NCBI GenBank assembly: GCA_016648135.1
Contig: JADDOH010010298.1
Location: 1-64,000 of the forward strand
DNA length: 64,000 nt
Source: Agrypnia vestita
Lineage: Eukaryota; Arthropoda; Insecta; Trichoptera; Phryganeidae
Direction of reading: 5' to 3'
The translations under genes and the position numbers were made by a program. Below are positions 33,824 through 43,725 of the stretch, one piece after another (within the stretch, counting starts at the first letter, position 1; each line of letters opens with the position of its first letter). The notes under the pieces were generated by a model. The model was not told the DNA's origin, searched no databases, and saw nothing but the letters and a program-made list of their open reading frames with translations.

Positions 33824-34137
33824 TAGTGTGTAATTCAATTAATTTTACTTAAATTTCTTAGGTATTTAAAAAACCTATAGCTGTATCCAGAGTTACTCGT
33901 TAAAAATATCTGTTTCAATTTGATACCCACGCAATTCCTCTTCTGTCCATTTTACCCTCTTTCTGCATCCTCTTCCCATTTACGTTTTCCATTACCTGGT
34001 AGAAATTGTGTGCCGGCAAATTTAAACAGCCAAAGTACCAATAGGTAAAAATTAATATCTCAACTAACTGTAACCTTGATTAGTCTTGATTAGATTACCA
34101 CATACAAGAATCTTTTTGGTGAGGTATTGCATATAAT

Positions 34138-34397
34138 AATAATTTTACTAAAGAGTTAAGGTTGTTATTACTGTCGTTGACATATTTAACTGTAACTGGT
34201 TGCGGATATTTACATAATAATACAAATAATTTACGCCCTTGAAAGCAGTAATCAGTCCGCCCTCTACCTCCGCGGGTAAAGGTCATCCTCCTGATGACGT
34301 TCACTAAGAATTCAACGAAACGTCGAGAATTGTTTCTCGGAAAAACATACGGTTCGTATAAAATATCCGCAACCAGTTACTATTAAATAATTTTACT
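34138..34397. mobile_element. Short inverted-arm retroelement with 12-bp target duplication
   Basis: It is related to 13104-13703 but only 236 bp (34150-34385), flanked by the perfect direct repeat AATAATTTTACT at 34138-34149 and 34386-34397. It keeps the right arm with CTGATGA at 34291 and GAAACGTCGAGA, and a stub of the left arm (AACTGTAACTGGTTGCGG). It has inserted into the minisatellite repeat. Confidence 0.8.
34285..34325 (+). ncRNA. Hammerhead-like motif
   Basis: CTGATGA (34291-34297), one base, a decayed stem GTTCAC/TTCAAC, then GAAAC and GTC followed by GAGA. CTC before and GAG after could form helix I. Helix II is weakened here. Confidence 0.3.
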
Positions 34398-34699
34398 GTT
34401 AATATTTGCTAGTTATCATTGTTCTAAAGGAAATAATATGTATTATTATCTATTAAATAAATTTAAAAAATAATCAAAATCTTTACAGCAGTATCCCGAC
34501 TAGTTAAAATTTTGTTTATCCAAAATTCCAACGAACAAGTATCCCTAATAAATATGAATATTTTAATATTTCCAGTTTATTTAATAGGATGATAGATTAT
34601 TATAGATTCTTCTTCAAAAATAGCAAAATAATTTTGTGATGACACTATGAATTAATAAAATAAAATTAGTTATTTAAAAAAATCGCTTGTTTGTTAATT

Positions 34700-34990
34700 G
34701 ATTTGTAATGATTGTGATTATTTTTATATAGGAAAAACGTGTAGAAAATTTGAATTTAGAGTTAAGGAACACTTAAGGTGTTTAAAAAGCAATAATTATT
34801 CTTAATTTTCTAACCATCTTTTGGCTATGGATCTTTCTTTTGATATTAATAAGCGTTTACAAATTTTACATACAAATTATACTAAATCACAGTTTCGGAA
34901 ATTATAAATTTTGGAAATAAGAAAAAGTGTTAATAGTAAATTGAATATTATAAAAAAAGGTCCTTTTTACAAATAGTTATCTTTTAAATT
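34700..34990 (+). pseudogene. Penelope-like element, GIY-YIG endonuclease fragment
   Basis: The frame reads CDYFYIGKTCRKFEFRVKEH and LRCLKSNNYS, stop, FSNHLLAMDLS, aligning with the endonuclease of the Penelope copies at 50.5-53.4 kb (CDKKYIGQTTRNLNTRIKEH). Two stops are present. It is a divergent, older Penelope-like lineage. Confidence 0.8.
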
Positions 34991-35101
34991 TATTTTCATG
35001 TTAATTAGGTATTTTATTATTATTCATAATTTTTTGTATATTGTGACGTAGCAACCTCTGTTCGTCACACCTCTTCGCGAAACATCTAAAGAAATGAATT
35101 T

Positions 35102-35227
35102 ATCGATCCCCGCACCAACTATCTGCACCAAAATTGAATTCTAACCGCGTAGGTACCGCGAATACTCTATGGAAAAAATAATGTCTTTGGTCTACTGCAG
35201 ATAGTTTCACAGCGGTCGGGGACGATA
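35102..35227. mobile_element. Small MITE-like inverted repeat
   Basis: TCGATCCCCGCACCAACTAT and CTGCACCAAA at the left pair with the complement of CTGCAGATAGTTTC...GGTCGGGGACGA at the right, with small indels. Total length is about 125 bp. Confidence 0.45.
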
Positions 35228-35297
35228 TTACAAAATGGCGCATTCGAAATCTGACACTTCGGCACGCAAGATGTGAGCCTTCCTGTGAACCCTCGTG

Positions 35298-35558
35298 CTA
35301 ATAGAGGGTTCTTCCACGCGAGCGTTTCGCGCCATGGCCAGGTGACGCAGCGTGGAGTGAAAGGTGTATCCCTTGCAACGCCTGGGGGGCAGCTGCAGTG
35401 ATGATGTTCCGGAAGTCATCTGCATCGGCAGCCCGAAGCCTCGGGGCGGGGTTGTTCTCTGGACCCATAAGGGAGCAATCCTGCTTCAGATGCAAGGCCA
35501 GTAAAATGAAGACCACGACTTGCCTGGTATTCCAATTCTTTCTAATCATCAACTTCAC
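35298..35558 (-). CDS. Short ORF with a possible signal peptide, unassigned
   Basis: An 86-codon frame starting MKLMIRKNWNTRQVVVFILL has a basic start, an 11-residue hydrophobic core (VVVFILLALHL) and a polar continuation, then Ala-rich sequence with no Cys pattern or dibasic sites of a known peptide. The DNA is GC-richer than the flanks. It might be the first exon of a secreted protein, but no donor site is convincing, and a chance frame is more likely. Confidence 0.2.
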   Translation of the reverse strand: MKLMIRKNWNTRQVVVFILLALHLKQDCSLMGPENNPAPRLRAADADDFRNIITAAAPQALQGIHLSLHAASPGHGAKRSRGRTLY

Positions 35559-35600
35559 ATCACGCCTGGAGCGAGCTGCGTGTTATCTGACTCCGTAAAT

Positions 35601-36265
35601 ACTAGAACATGTGCATCAGGTCGTGCTGTTTTTAAAAAAGGAACATTGCTAAGCATGTGCGGAAGCGGTGTTTGTGCCAGAATATTGTAGCTTCATTGTT
35701 TTTAAATCTGAAATAGAAATTTTGACCAGATGTTATTGAGTCTACAGAATGTGATTGCCAGCGCTTCCGACACCCGCGCTGCGTCACCGCCAGTAGTATA
35801 AAAGTATTTTGTTCCACTGTCTTTTCCATCCTTGTAGCTAGCGCTGATGTCGAGGCGTGGTAAATCAAATTTTCACCTCAATTTATTGTATAAAAAAGGG
35901 ATTTCGATGTGCGAAATTCCCAAAAATACTTCATGAAAAATTGTCACCTTCTGTGGCACTATTAATTTCTGTTTAAAATTCATTTGAATAAATTCACATT
36001 CATCTAAATAATTTTTCGTTATATAACCCTGTCATTGAACTGTTGCAACTTAAAATATGTTAAAGTGAGAGACAGCTGAAGTGCAGCGTACACGACACCG
36101 GAAGTACCCTGAGTTTGAAATGTAGAAGCAAGGTGAGATCCATTCTTCTCCGACTGAGCAAAACTGGTGGCGACGAGGAGTTCTGATGGGAGCATCAGAA
36201 CCTCACGTCGTAATATATATAATATTCGATTGTCTATACTTCGATTTTTAAATTTAATTTTTGTT
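35601..36265. other. Spacer, nothing recognised
   Basis: Small frames at 35632-35868 and 36167-36412 have no recognisable features. The latter overlaps the repeat at 36266. Confidence 0.35.
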
Positions 36266-36496
36266 ATAGGTCAACCACAATTAAAAGACCATTCACTAGC
36301 TTTCTCCGGTAAGAAGAAAGCGGGGGGAAAGTTATCTGGCAAGTCCTATTACAAGCCTCACTATGATATTCCAAATAAATATTTATTTTTTAGTTTAAAA
36401 ACGGTTACTTAATTACTAGAAAAAGTTCTTTTGTGTTCATTTTTGCATCGTAACAATACACAATTTTTTGCGCACATTCTTTTGAATGCGGTCTAG
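36266..36496 (+). repeat. Dispersed non-coding repeat, copy 2
   Basis: Direct-orientation copy of 17216-17452 with the same start and end words. Confidence 0.8.
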
Positions 36497-36509
36497 CAAT
36501 AGTTTACAA

Positions 36510-36600
36510 TTTTATCCTGACGAAGGGGCCATGTTGATATTTTCAATATAAAAAAGTGGTGAAAACTAAGTTTATTTTATTAATTAGATTATTATAGATA
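36510..36600 (+). repeat. Repeat end with a broken hammerhead-like motif
   Basis: TATCCTGACGAAGGGGCC runs directly into ATGTTGATATTTTCAATA, so the 3' half of the hairpin and GAAAC of the 12.5/19.1-kb family are deleted. TATC/GATA helix I and the AAGTGGTGAAAACTAAGTTT tail remain. Confidence 0.45.
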
Positions 36601-37309
36601 TTAAATAACAAAATAATAACTTTGTTATCTCTATCTTTTTTTATGTTATCTCTATCTATAGAGTTTAATAATTTTTATATTTATTCCATAACTTTAGTTA
36701 TAACAATCTCTCATATCGGTATATATCCGTTATCTAACTAGCAATAATTTTTCTGAATTTGCGAACTTCATCATGGATAGTAAATATTATTTTCACTCAT
36801 GTGTAATAAAATGAATAACCAGCTATTAAGCAATCGGCTACCGCCGATTGCTTGCTGCTAGGCCCAGCGGGCGGCTGTCTGGACCGCTGCGCGGTCTATA
36901 GAAGCCACAGTATTTCTCAAAACAATCACATTTTCAAAAGGATATTCTAGTACTAAATTTAAATAAAGATCTATCAAATATAATTTATTTGTAAAACAAT
37001 AATGGAAAGTAGCACAAAATCGATATACTACTTTCTTGATACAATTTCGCCATTTGTTTTTTTTTATGCTGGCAATGAAAACACGCACAATACTAACACC
37101 ATTTGTAGCGCATTCATAAGTTTTTGAAAATTTGTAAATTAAAAGAAATTTGTATCAATTAACATAACTATATTATATCTACAACCATCTTTATACCAAT
37201 AACTTCAGCGTATTTTATCTTTGCCTAACCATTTTTTTAAATATTTGAACTTAATTTTTATATATGAACCGAATCAGTGTAAAAATTATTTATTTAGAAA
37301 GTAGTCAGT
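36601..37309. other. AT-rich spacer with a perfect hairpin
   Basis: AAGCAATCGG (36828-36837) and CCGATTGCTT (36844-36853) form a perfect 10-bp stem with a 6-nt loop. The minus-strand frame at 36858-37088 is unassigned. Confidence 0.45.
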
Positions 37310-37440
37310 TTGATACTTGACATATCGAGGAGAGATTCTGTTTCTCTCGAAACTTAAGTAGTGAAAAAATATATAAAAATTATTAAACTTAGTTAGAGAT
37401 TATTAAGTTAAAACTATTTAATATCTATAATAATCTCTCA
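37310..37440 (+). repeat. Eroded hammerhead-like repeat end
   Basis: A strong stem GAGAGA/TCTCTC is followed by GAAAC, TTAA, GT, A, as in the intact motifs. The CTGATGA half is unrecognisable. The tail AAGTAGTGAAAAAATATATA and ACTTAGTTAGAG resembles other members. Confidence 0.35.
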
Positions 37441-37689
37441 TCATGACTAACTATCTCTACACAGGAAACGCCAAATCCATCAATAATATAATTTTACCAA
37501 TTTTTTCACACTCCTTTATACAAATATTTAGTGGTAATATTTTTGTAACAAATAGCACTTAAAATATGATTATCAGTATTATTAATTTTCCAGTCGTTAA
37601 CGAAAACGTCCGAAAACGAAAAACCCTTTGTGGGGTAAATAAATATTGATCAACTCATCGGGTTTTGTAGGGTTCTGAACATTAAAAAA

Positions 37690-38170
37690 ATGAAGTTTGA
37701 GGCTCGGAGCTGTCCCCCGCCCGCCGCGGTAAGCGATTCCGCCCCGGGCCACTTCGCACTTCACACTTCTTCACTTTGATTTGTTTGCTCTCGGCCACCC
37801 GCCCCGCCCCCGCCCGGATCGCTAACAAACGCCCCCAGCCCACTTGTAAAACTTTTACAATGTGAACATAAATCCGCCCTCAACAGCGCCCGCGCCAGGA
37901 ATGTAGGTACCTACAAAAATGCTCACGGGTTACAACCTTTATGGCCCGATCGCGCGGAACAAACTCCAAAATACACCCGGCAAAAAATAACCGCGCGAGG
38001 TAGAAAGCGCCCGCAACTCGCTCGCGGAAGAAGTTGAATCGGGACGCTTGAATATCCTCTTTTAACGAAGCAGCGCGCAATTGGCCGCTGTTCTCCCGCT
38101 CCGGGGATGCGCTCGGCCCGTTCGCCTTTTTCTTCCCGTAATCTTATAGGAGGAAAATCTCTCCCGCGCG
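37690..38170. other. GC-rich island
   Basis: CG-dense sequence with CCGCCCCGCCCCCGCCC-type tracts, GTAGGTACCTAC and many GCGC words. The minus-strand frame 37880-38080 is not recognised. A promoter- or enhancer-like island is possible. Confidence 0.4.
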
Positions 38171-39304
38171 GGAATTATTTTAAGTAGATTTCAGCGATCG
38201 GTGTATTGAGGTGATCCCCTATTTATTGTGTTAACGATATTAAGACATACTAAAGAAATAAAGGGAATGGGTACTAATAAAGAGATTAGTACAATGGAGC
38301 AGGCTAGAGGAAACCTTGGATCACGTCCAGCGGGTACATTATTCATATTTTTATAACATATTAACGTTATCTTCGACTGTATAATAATTAACTTTTATTT
38401 TTAAAACTTTGAACAACAATTTAAGTTTTCTTCTCTGTTTGGTGATAATAAGTAATTTTTTTTGTCTTTACACTTCTTTGTATTATGTTTTGCTTACAAT
38501 TTTTTTGATTTTCATTACAATTGTGGGATGTAAAAACAGACAGCAATATCCAAAAACATTAGAAAGTATTTTGAATGCAGTCGCCGAGGATAACTAATTT
38601 AAAATGTACTAAATTCTAGATTTTGTGTATCTATCCCTTCAAAAATCGTGTTTAATTTAAATGTATAGGCTATCTTTCCTATAATATTCTGAATTCAATA
38701 TATTATAAATTAGTAATCCTTGAAGATTGCATTATTATTTTTTTGATATTGCTTCTTTGCATTTATACTCCACAATTGTATTTGTTCTCAGTGACAGAAG
38801 ATTATCTATTTTGTATCTTTGTTTTATACTTTAGGTACTTTGTATACTTTTTATTTATTAGAAAATGTGTAATATACTTTACCTACTTAAACTAATTTTA
38901 TAAGACATTTCATTTCTAAATATGACGATTTCATATGTTTCTTTAAAATGATTTATAAAATTTAATATAACTTAATATGTTATATTAAGTTGATGTTATT
39001 TTTAATTTGGAAGCAATTAAAATAAAAAAGCAATTAAAAAAGTATAAAATTGAATTTTCTTTCTCGATTCGTCTTAATAACGTAAATTTTATGGTTTTGG
39101 AGGTAATTTTCGAAAACTCCATAATCAAGAATATGGAAATTGATATAATCGATAGAGATTGATAAGGCGAAACAATAAATTAAATGTAGAACTAAAAAAC
39201 AAGGGTTTTTGTAAACATAATTTTTATAATATTGAGTGCCTTTTTAACTAACTTAATTTTTTAGTCTGTTTAATTAGATACTGATTTAAATGTTTTCAAC
39301 ATTT
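38171..39304. other. AT-rich spacer
   Basis: Nothing recognised. AACTTAATATGTTATATTAAGTT near 38970 is a short palindrome. Confidence 0.4.
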
Positions 39305-39790
39305 AAACAATCTATACCTGTATCCAGAGTCACTCGAAGAAAATAACTGTTTTTATTTGGTACCCACAATCTTCCCGATTCTGTCCACTTTATTCTCTTT
39401 CCACACCCTCTTCTCATTTATATTTTTCCTTACCCCGTAGAAATTGAGTGAGAAAATTTAAACAGACAGAATTCAAATAGACAGAAGCCCAGAAAGCTAA
39501 TAACTCGACTAACTGAAATCTCGATTAGCCAAAATCCCGAATAGTTAAAATCTCGATTAGCCAAAATCCAGACTTATAAGTTAAAATCTCGATTAGCTAA
39601 AATCAATCATACTAATTTTGTCTTGTCTTGTCTTGTCTCTTGTCCCGATAAGCTAATATCCTGGTTTAATAAAATCTCGAATAGTCCAAATCCTAACAGC
39701 ACAGAATCCTGATTACCTATTAATCCCGACTAATTAAATTCTCCGTTAGCTTAAATCCCAGCAAACTAATATCCCTAATAATTTGATATT
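39305..39790. repeat. Repeat with expanded CTCGATTAG minisatellite, copy 2
   Basis: The same family as 33870-34560. From about 39495 to 39790 it is built of degenerate 14-20-bp units of the form AAAATCTCGATTAGCC, ending ATCCCTAATAA. A (CTTGT)n patch occurs at 39619-39645. Confidence 0.8.
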
Positions 39791-39903
39791 TTAAGTTAAT
39801 AATATGTTGTGTATATAAGTTATCGTACACACTTAAATAATGTTAATAATTATTTTTCGAACGATGAAATATATGAAGTAAATGTTTTTATTTTGAAGAC
39901 GTA

Positions 39904-40147
39904 TCACAGTTGTAATAGTCTTAGAAATAACTTTTATTCAGAAACGCTCGGAAGAATTCCACGAAGGTAATCCGTCACAGATCCATTTAAACATCGTCCA
40001 CAACCCTTGTCACAACCCTTGATCGACTGTCGCTGGTGGACGCTGTGGGCAGGCCTCACCGAGTCCACACACGAGTGCTTTTATAAATATCTATTTCATT
40101 TATCTATTTGTTTACTGACAACACTTTTCCACTGATTTCACAGTTGT
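39904..40147 (-). mobile_element. Promoter-to-polyA cassette flanked by 10-bp direct repeats
   Basis: On the minus strand a TATAAAAGCAC box (about 40086-40076) is followed about 140 bp later by AATAAA (39938-39933). The 224-bp block is bounded by perfect direct repeats TCACAGTTGT at 39904-39913 and 40138-40147. It looks like a solo LTR or a small retroposed unit. The repeat could be a target duplication or chance. Confidence 0.35.
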
Positions 40148-41154
40148 CAATCTGCAATCGTCAAAATATATTTTCCCATATTTTACGCCGCGCCTCAAAA
40201 TAAGGTTCATCTGTTCATTTCACAATAAATTGTCGAAAATAATTCAGAGTTATAATAAAAATTACTTTTCCCCAAAGCCTTTTATTTTAATAAATACAAA
40301 AAATCATTACAAAAATAAAATTAAAGCTTTGCTACTCGGCTTGTTGTTTTTCTTATTTTAATTTCTTATTCTCTTATGTTTCAATAAAGACGCTGAAAAA
40401 ATTAATGCTTGAAAGAAAATATAAAGCCGAAACAAATCAAGTTATCAGAAATTATTGATTCACAGCGTATTTGTTTAGTATCCTCGAAGATTGCAATGCA
40501 ACAGGGTCGTGTCTTACATTTATTCATTTTTTTACTGTCAATTGGATATTTCAAAGCTCCTTTTATGATGCAAATGACATTGCGAGTTAAAAACAGCGGC
40601 GTTGTCCTATAAATTCCAAATAGAATACGTGGATTAAATATTTTGACGACAGAATTTTTTTTCTGTGTCAGACATACTTTATGCTTTATAATATCACCAA
40701 TCACTAATTAATTTCGACAAGATTTTTTGGTTTATCAGTAACTACACTCGCTTAGTTACCAAGAGGTCGGGGGTACCACGGAACCACCAAATTGATTAGT
40801 ATTGGCTTAGTATTAGCTTAGTAAAAAGATTTTTGTGACAGGTATATTCCGTCTACGAATATATTTTTAAAAATAAGAATATATTATTATGCAACAGTTT
40901 GGATAGTCAGGATTAAATCATTTAAGCACAATAAAAAAATCCTTTAATAAAATTGTTACACTTATGGCGTTGTTATTACTCTACATTAAGTATTACTCAT
41001 TATGTAAATGTTTATCAAAATAAAAAATAAATACAATAAAACAAAACGGATTAATAACATACACATATCCATATTAAATTTAATAAAAAAATCTACCATA
41101 CACAAGTATTATATAAATAATAAAAAGAGTTGGATCTTTTAGCGCGAGCCAAAT
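40148..41154. other. AT-rich spacer with a degenerate SINE
   Basis: 40740-40875 resembles the 53657 SINE in weak form (ACACTCGCTTAGTTACCAAG, then TTTTGTGACAGGTATATTCC). Frames at 40402-40704 are unassigned. Confidence 0.35.
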
Positions 41155-41496
41155 TGTGTATTCTGGTGCTTAAGAATAAGTTCCCCCGCTTGTGTTGTTG
41201 AGATGGGGCACTTGTAAAGACCGCCGAAAAGGTGAAATATAATAGCCATTTTGCTACTTTTAAAGAATGGATACTTTTCTTCCACTTTTCGCAGGGGTGT
41301 TGTTGCCTGCCTTTCCTCTCGTCTGACCAACCCCATTGATTTACCTCTTGGCTTCTTATATTTTATCCCCTCGCCTTTTAACCAGCGCCCATTGTACACA
41401 TGTTTTATTCCTCTAAAATATACAGTTCTTGTAATTAAATTATTTAACATTAAATATAATAAAACAATTGTAAATAAATCATTTAGAAGATACACA
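41155..41496 (+). mobile_element. LTR with adjoining primer-binding site
   Basis: A 342-bp block starts TGTGTATT and ends GATACACA (7-bp inverted ends, TG...CA), has AATAAA at 41473-41478, and is followed at once by TGGCACCGAGGTGGAG, placed as a primer-binding site. This is the classic 5' LTR arrangement. The internal region after it (to about 41700) contains no recognisable gag, so the element is truncated. Frames at 41139-41535 on both strands lie in the LTR and are not genes. Confidence 0.6.
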
Positions 41497-41512
41497 TGGC
41501 ACCGAGGTGGAG
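41497..41512 (+). other. Primer-binding site of the LTR element
   Basis: TGGCACCGAGGTGGAG starts with TGG, the complement of a tRNA CCA end, directly after the LTR. I cannot name the tRNA. Confidence 0.5.
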
Positions 41513-42217
41513 AGTGGAGTGAACCGGGTCAGTAAAGCGACGTCGCTTCTTGGTAAGTACAACGTTTATTAGTAGATAAGACCATATTACATTGACTGCT
41601 TGGTTAGCTAGACAGTGTGATCCACCTGATTACACAGACAACCCCGTTAAGTAGGACCTCAGAGGTGAGGCCAGGGCGTCCAGCTTTATTATGAATATGA
41701 TACAATATGTAAATAATTATTAAAAAATATCTTTATCTAATTGTTAAGGAGTCACAAATAATATTTAGACAAATCATATAGAATTATAGATACAGATTTC
41801 TGTAATGATCATCCTAGCTAAAGCTCTGTACCTGAAATTATATATAAATCATACGTAACTTTTTTTAAATTTCATATATCGAGGATAGAAAGCCAAAATG
41901 GCGTTAGTGATTATTTCAAACTTTACAGGAGAACAAAAGAAAGTTCTGTCAATCTGATTTTGACAATGTTTTTTTTAAATTATCAAACGGTTTTCGTATT
42001 TGTTAATCCAAAACACATATGGAAATTGTTTAATAATAATAGAAATATTGACAAAATAAGGTTGACAATAGATTATTTTACATATTTATTCAAGAACACA
42101 TTCGTATTTGTGAAGTTGTAATTTTTCAGAAAAAAGCTCTGTAAAATATTTTTAATAACCAAATTAATTAAGTAATTAGAAAGACATACAGAAAAATCTA
42201 ATACACGAAAAAATATT

Positions 42218-42292
42218 TGGCTACTACCGGGATTCGAACTCGGGTCACCTCCTATCCGGGGACGGTGCTCTGACCTCTAAGCTATAGAAGCC
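42218..42292 (-). mobile_element. tRNA-like sequence, left arm
   Basis: Exact inverted counterpart of 42456-42530, with B box GAGTTCGAATCCC on the minus strand. See that entry for the fold. Confidence 0.5.
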
Positions 42293-42455
42293 TTGTACAT
42301 TTCCGTGAATATATCGACCTCATATGTAATTCTCATTAAATGTGTGTTCAAATAAAAAATAATTAATTAATTAATCATGGCGTCCATCTATCGGTAGTAT
42401 TTAATCAATTATTGAGAATTACATATAAGGTCGATATATTCACGGAAATGTACAA

Positions 42456-42530
42456 GGCTTCTATAGCTTAGAGGTCAGAGCACCGTCCCCGGATAGGAGG
42501 TGACCCGAGTTCGAATCCCGGTAGTAGCCA
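42456..42530 (+). mobile_element. tRNA-like sequence, right arm (tRNA-derived, probably not functional)
   Basis: 75 nt begin GGCTTCTA and end TAGTAGCCA, pairing as an acceptor stem with one mismatch. AGCTTAGAGGTCAGAGC folds as a D arm. The anticodon arm CGTCC/GGAGG has one mismatch and loop CCGGATA, giving GGA (Ser) but with C instead of the invariant U33. The T arm CCGAG/CCCGG around TTCGAAT has one mismatch. One mismatch per stem and the wrong base 33 argue for a tRNA-derived repeat or pseudogene rather than a working tRNA. Confidence 0.55.
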
Positions 42531-43003
42531 AATATTTTTTCGTGTATTAGATTTTTCTGTATGTCTTTCTAATTGATTATTTAATTTGGTTTTAAAAATT
42601 TCATTCATGTTAAATGACACTATCCACTTAATAATGAATTAATAAATCGATTAATTAATTTGGTTATTAAAAAGATTATTTTACTGTCCTGTAAAGTTAG
42701 AAATAATCACTAACGCCCTTTTGGCTTTCTACCCTCGATATGTTATAGGTTAGCATCTAGATGACTATCTTTAACTATTTCAAATTTATTTTAATTATCT
42801 CATTATTTTGTTTAGCGATTTCATTAAAAAATATCATACTTACTTATATGACAAAGATTATGGAGGACATCCCTACGCATTTTTAAGTTACTCGATCACC
42901 AATAATGAAATTATTTGATCAAAAAAATCGGTGAGAAGTATACGGTGCCGGTATTTAATTAGAGGCAATAAAGCGCTCAGTTCTGAGAAATGCAGCAAAG
43001 TAA

Positions 43004-43166
43004 GCTAGGGGCGTGTGTCGGTGTAGTTCTCCCGTCTCCTGGAGCAGGTCACGTGCCAATCCAATGGCTCCGATAATCCTTCCTCCGCCGGCTGCTCGCG
43101 CCTCGGACGGACTGGTTTGGATGGAACTGAGCTTTGCATTTACTCCACGTCATGAATCCACGTCAT
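43004..43166 (-). CDS. Coding-like segment, product unknown
   Basis: The minus strand is open from about 43160 to a stop at 42950 and reads VNAKLSSIQTSPSEARAAGG, GRIIGAIGLARDLLQETGEL, HRHTPLAYFAAFLRTERF. This is good amino-acid composition in GC-richer DNA. The plus strand is open too (43013-43252). I do not recognise either. It may be a last exon of a host gene or part of an unknown repeat. Confidence 0.25.
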
Positions 43167-43398
43167 CTACTAAGGGTGTAAACACCAATCTTCCGCATCG
43201 TCAATACATTACTTCTTCAATAATACATAAAAACATTATTCATAGCAATTAAAATAAGTTACTTAGCATAAATATTAGGCTTCATATATAGAATCACAAA
43301 ACCATTCAAAAAACCATCATCATTAATTAATATGTTTATATAATTCATTGGTTCGTAGCAATTTGGAATTTGGTTGTGTCATTTGGTCACCTCATTAT

Positions 43399-43725
43399 AT
43401 AACTCACAAAAAAAGTAACCCATAAAAACCAAGTTTTTACAATACTCCCTTTCTCATTTTCAGATTTCGCGTCTACCATATGCGTTGAAATATCCATACA
43501 ACTTGTATGAAAAAAACATTAAAAATTTGAAAAATCCAAAATTATACAATATTTTTTTTTTTTTTAACTAAAATTTGATAGATCTTCTTGATCGTCGCCA
43601 CGAGTCTGCTTGAAAAGTTTCAGCTCGATTGGATTACGGGAAAAGGGTTAAAAATCGATCCAAAGGTTTTTCGACGGCAAGCCGGCAAGCAAGCAAGCAA
43701 GCAGACGCCACGAGTTAATATAAAG
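43399..43725 (+). repeat. Dispersed AAACCAAGTTTTTA repeat, copy 1
   Basis: It matches the complement of 61640-61975: AACCCATAAAAACCAAGTTT, CTCCCTTTCTC, CGCCACGAGTCTG, TTTCAGCTCGATTGGAT, AAAAATCGATC and an (AAGC)n tract at 43684-43702. Non-coding. Confidence 0.8.

Larger units (their letters stand above)
33870..34560. repeat. Repeat with internal CTCGATTAG minisatellite, copy 1 (interrupted)
   Basis: It matches 39305-39790: CTGTATCCAGAGTTACTCG, GATACCCACGCAATTC, CTTCTGTCCATTTTACCCTC, GTAGAAATTGTGTG, then a few ACTAACT/GATTAG units, and at its end ATCCCTAATAA. It is split by the retroelement copy at 34150-34385. Copy 2 has a much longer minisatellite. Confidence 0.75.
42157..42593. repeat. Near-perfect palindrome containing two tRNA-like sequences
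   Basis: Two inverted arms of about 180 bp (42157-42336 and 42412-42593) around a 75-bp centre. They match almost base for base through both tRNA-like regions, then diverge at the outer ends. Such a structure would extrude as a cruciform and is unusual in having a tRNA-like gene at its heart. Confidence 0.85.
41878..42744. mobile_element. Foldback MITE, copy 2, with nested tRNA-like palindrome
   Basis: The ends ATATCGAGGATAGAAAGCCA and TGGCTTTCTACCCTCGATAT match the 33338-33584 copy, as do CTAACGCCCTTT-type words and the GTCAATCTGATTTTGAC interior. About 600 bp extra separate the two ends, including the palindrome at 42157-42593. Confidence 0.7.

Noticed and set aside
41139..41535. 118- and 94-codon frames
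   Set aside because: Both lie over the LTR with TG/CA ends and polyA signal, and neither has a recognisable motif.
42456..42530. Functional tRNA-Ser gene
   Set aside because: C at position 33, one mismatch in most stems and location in a palindrome inside a MITE argue against function.
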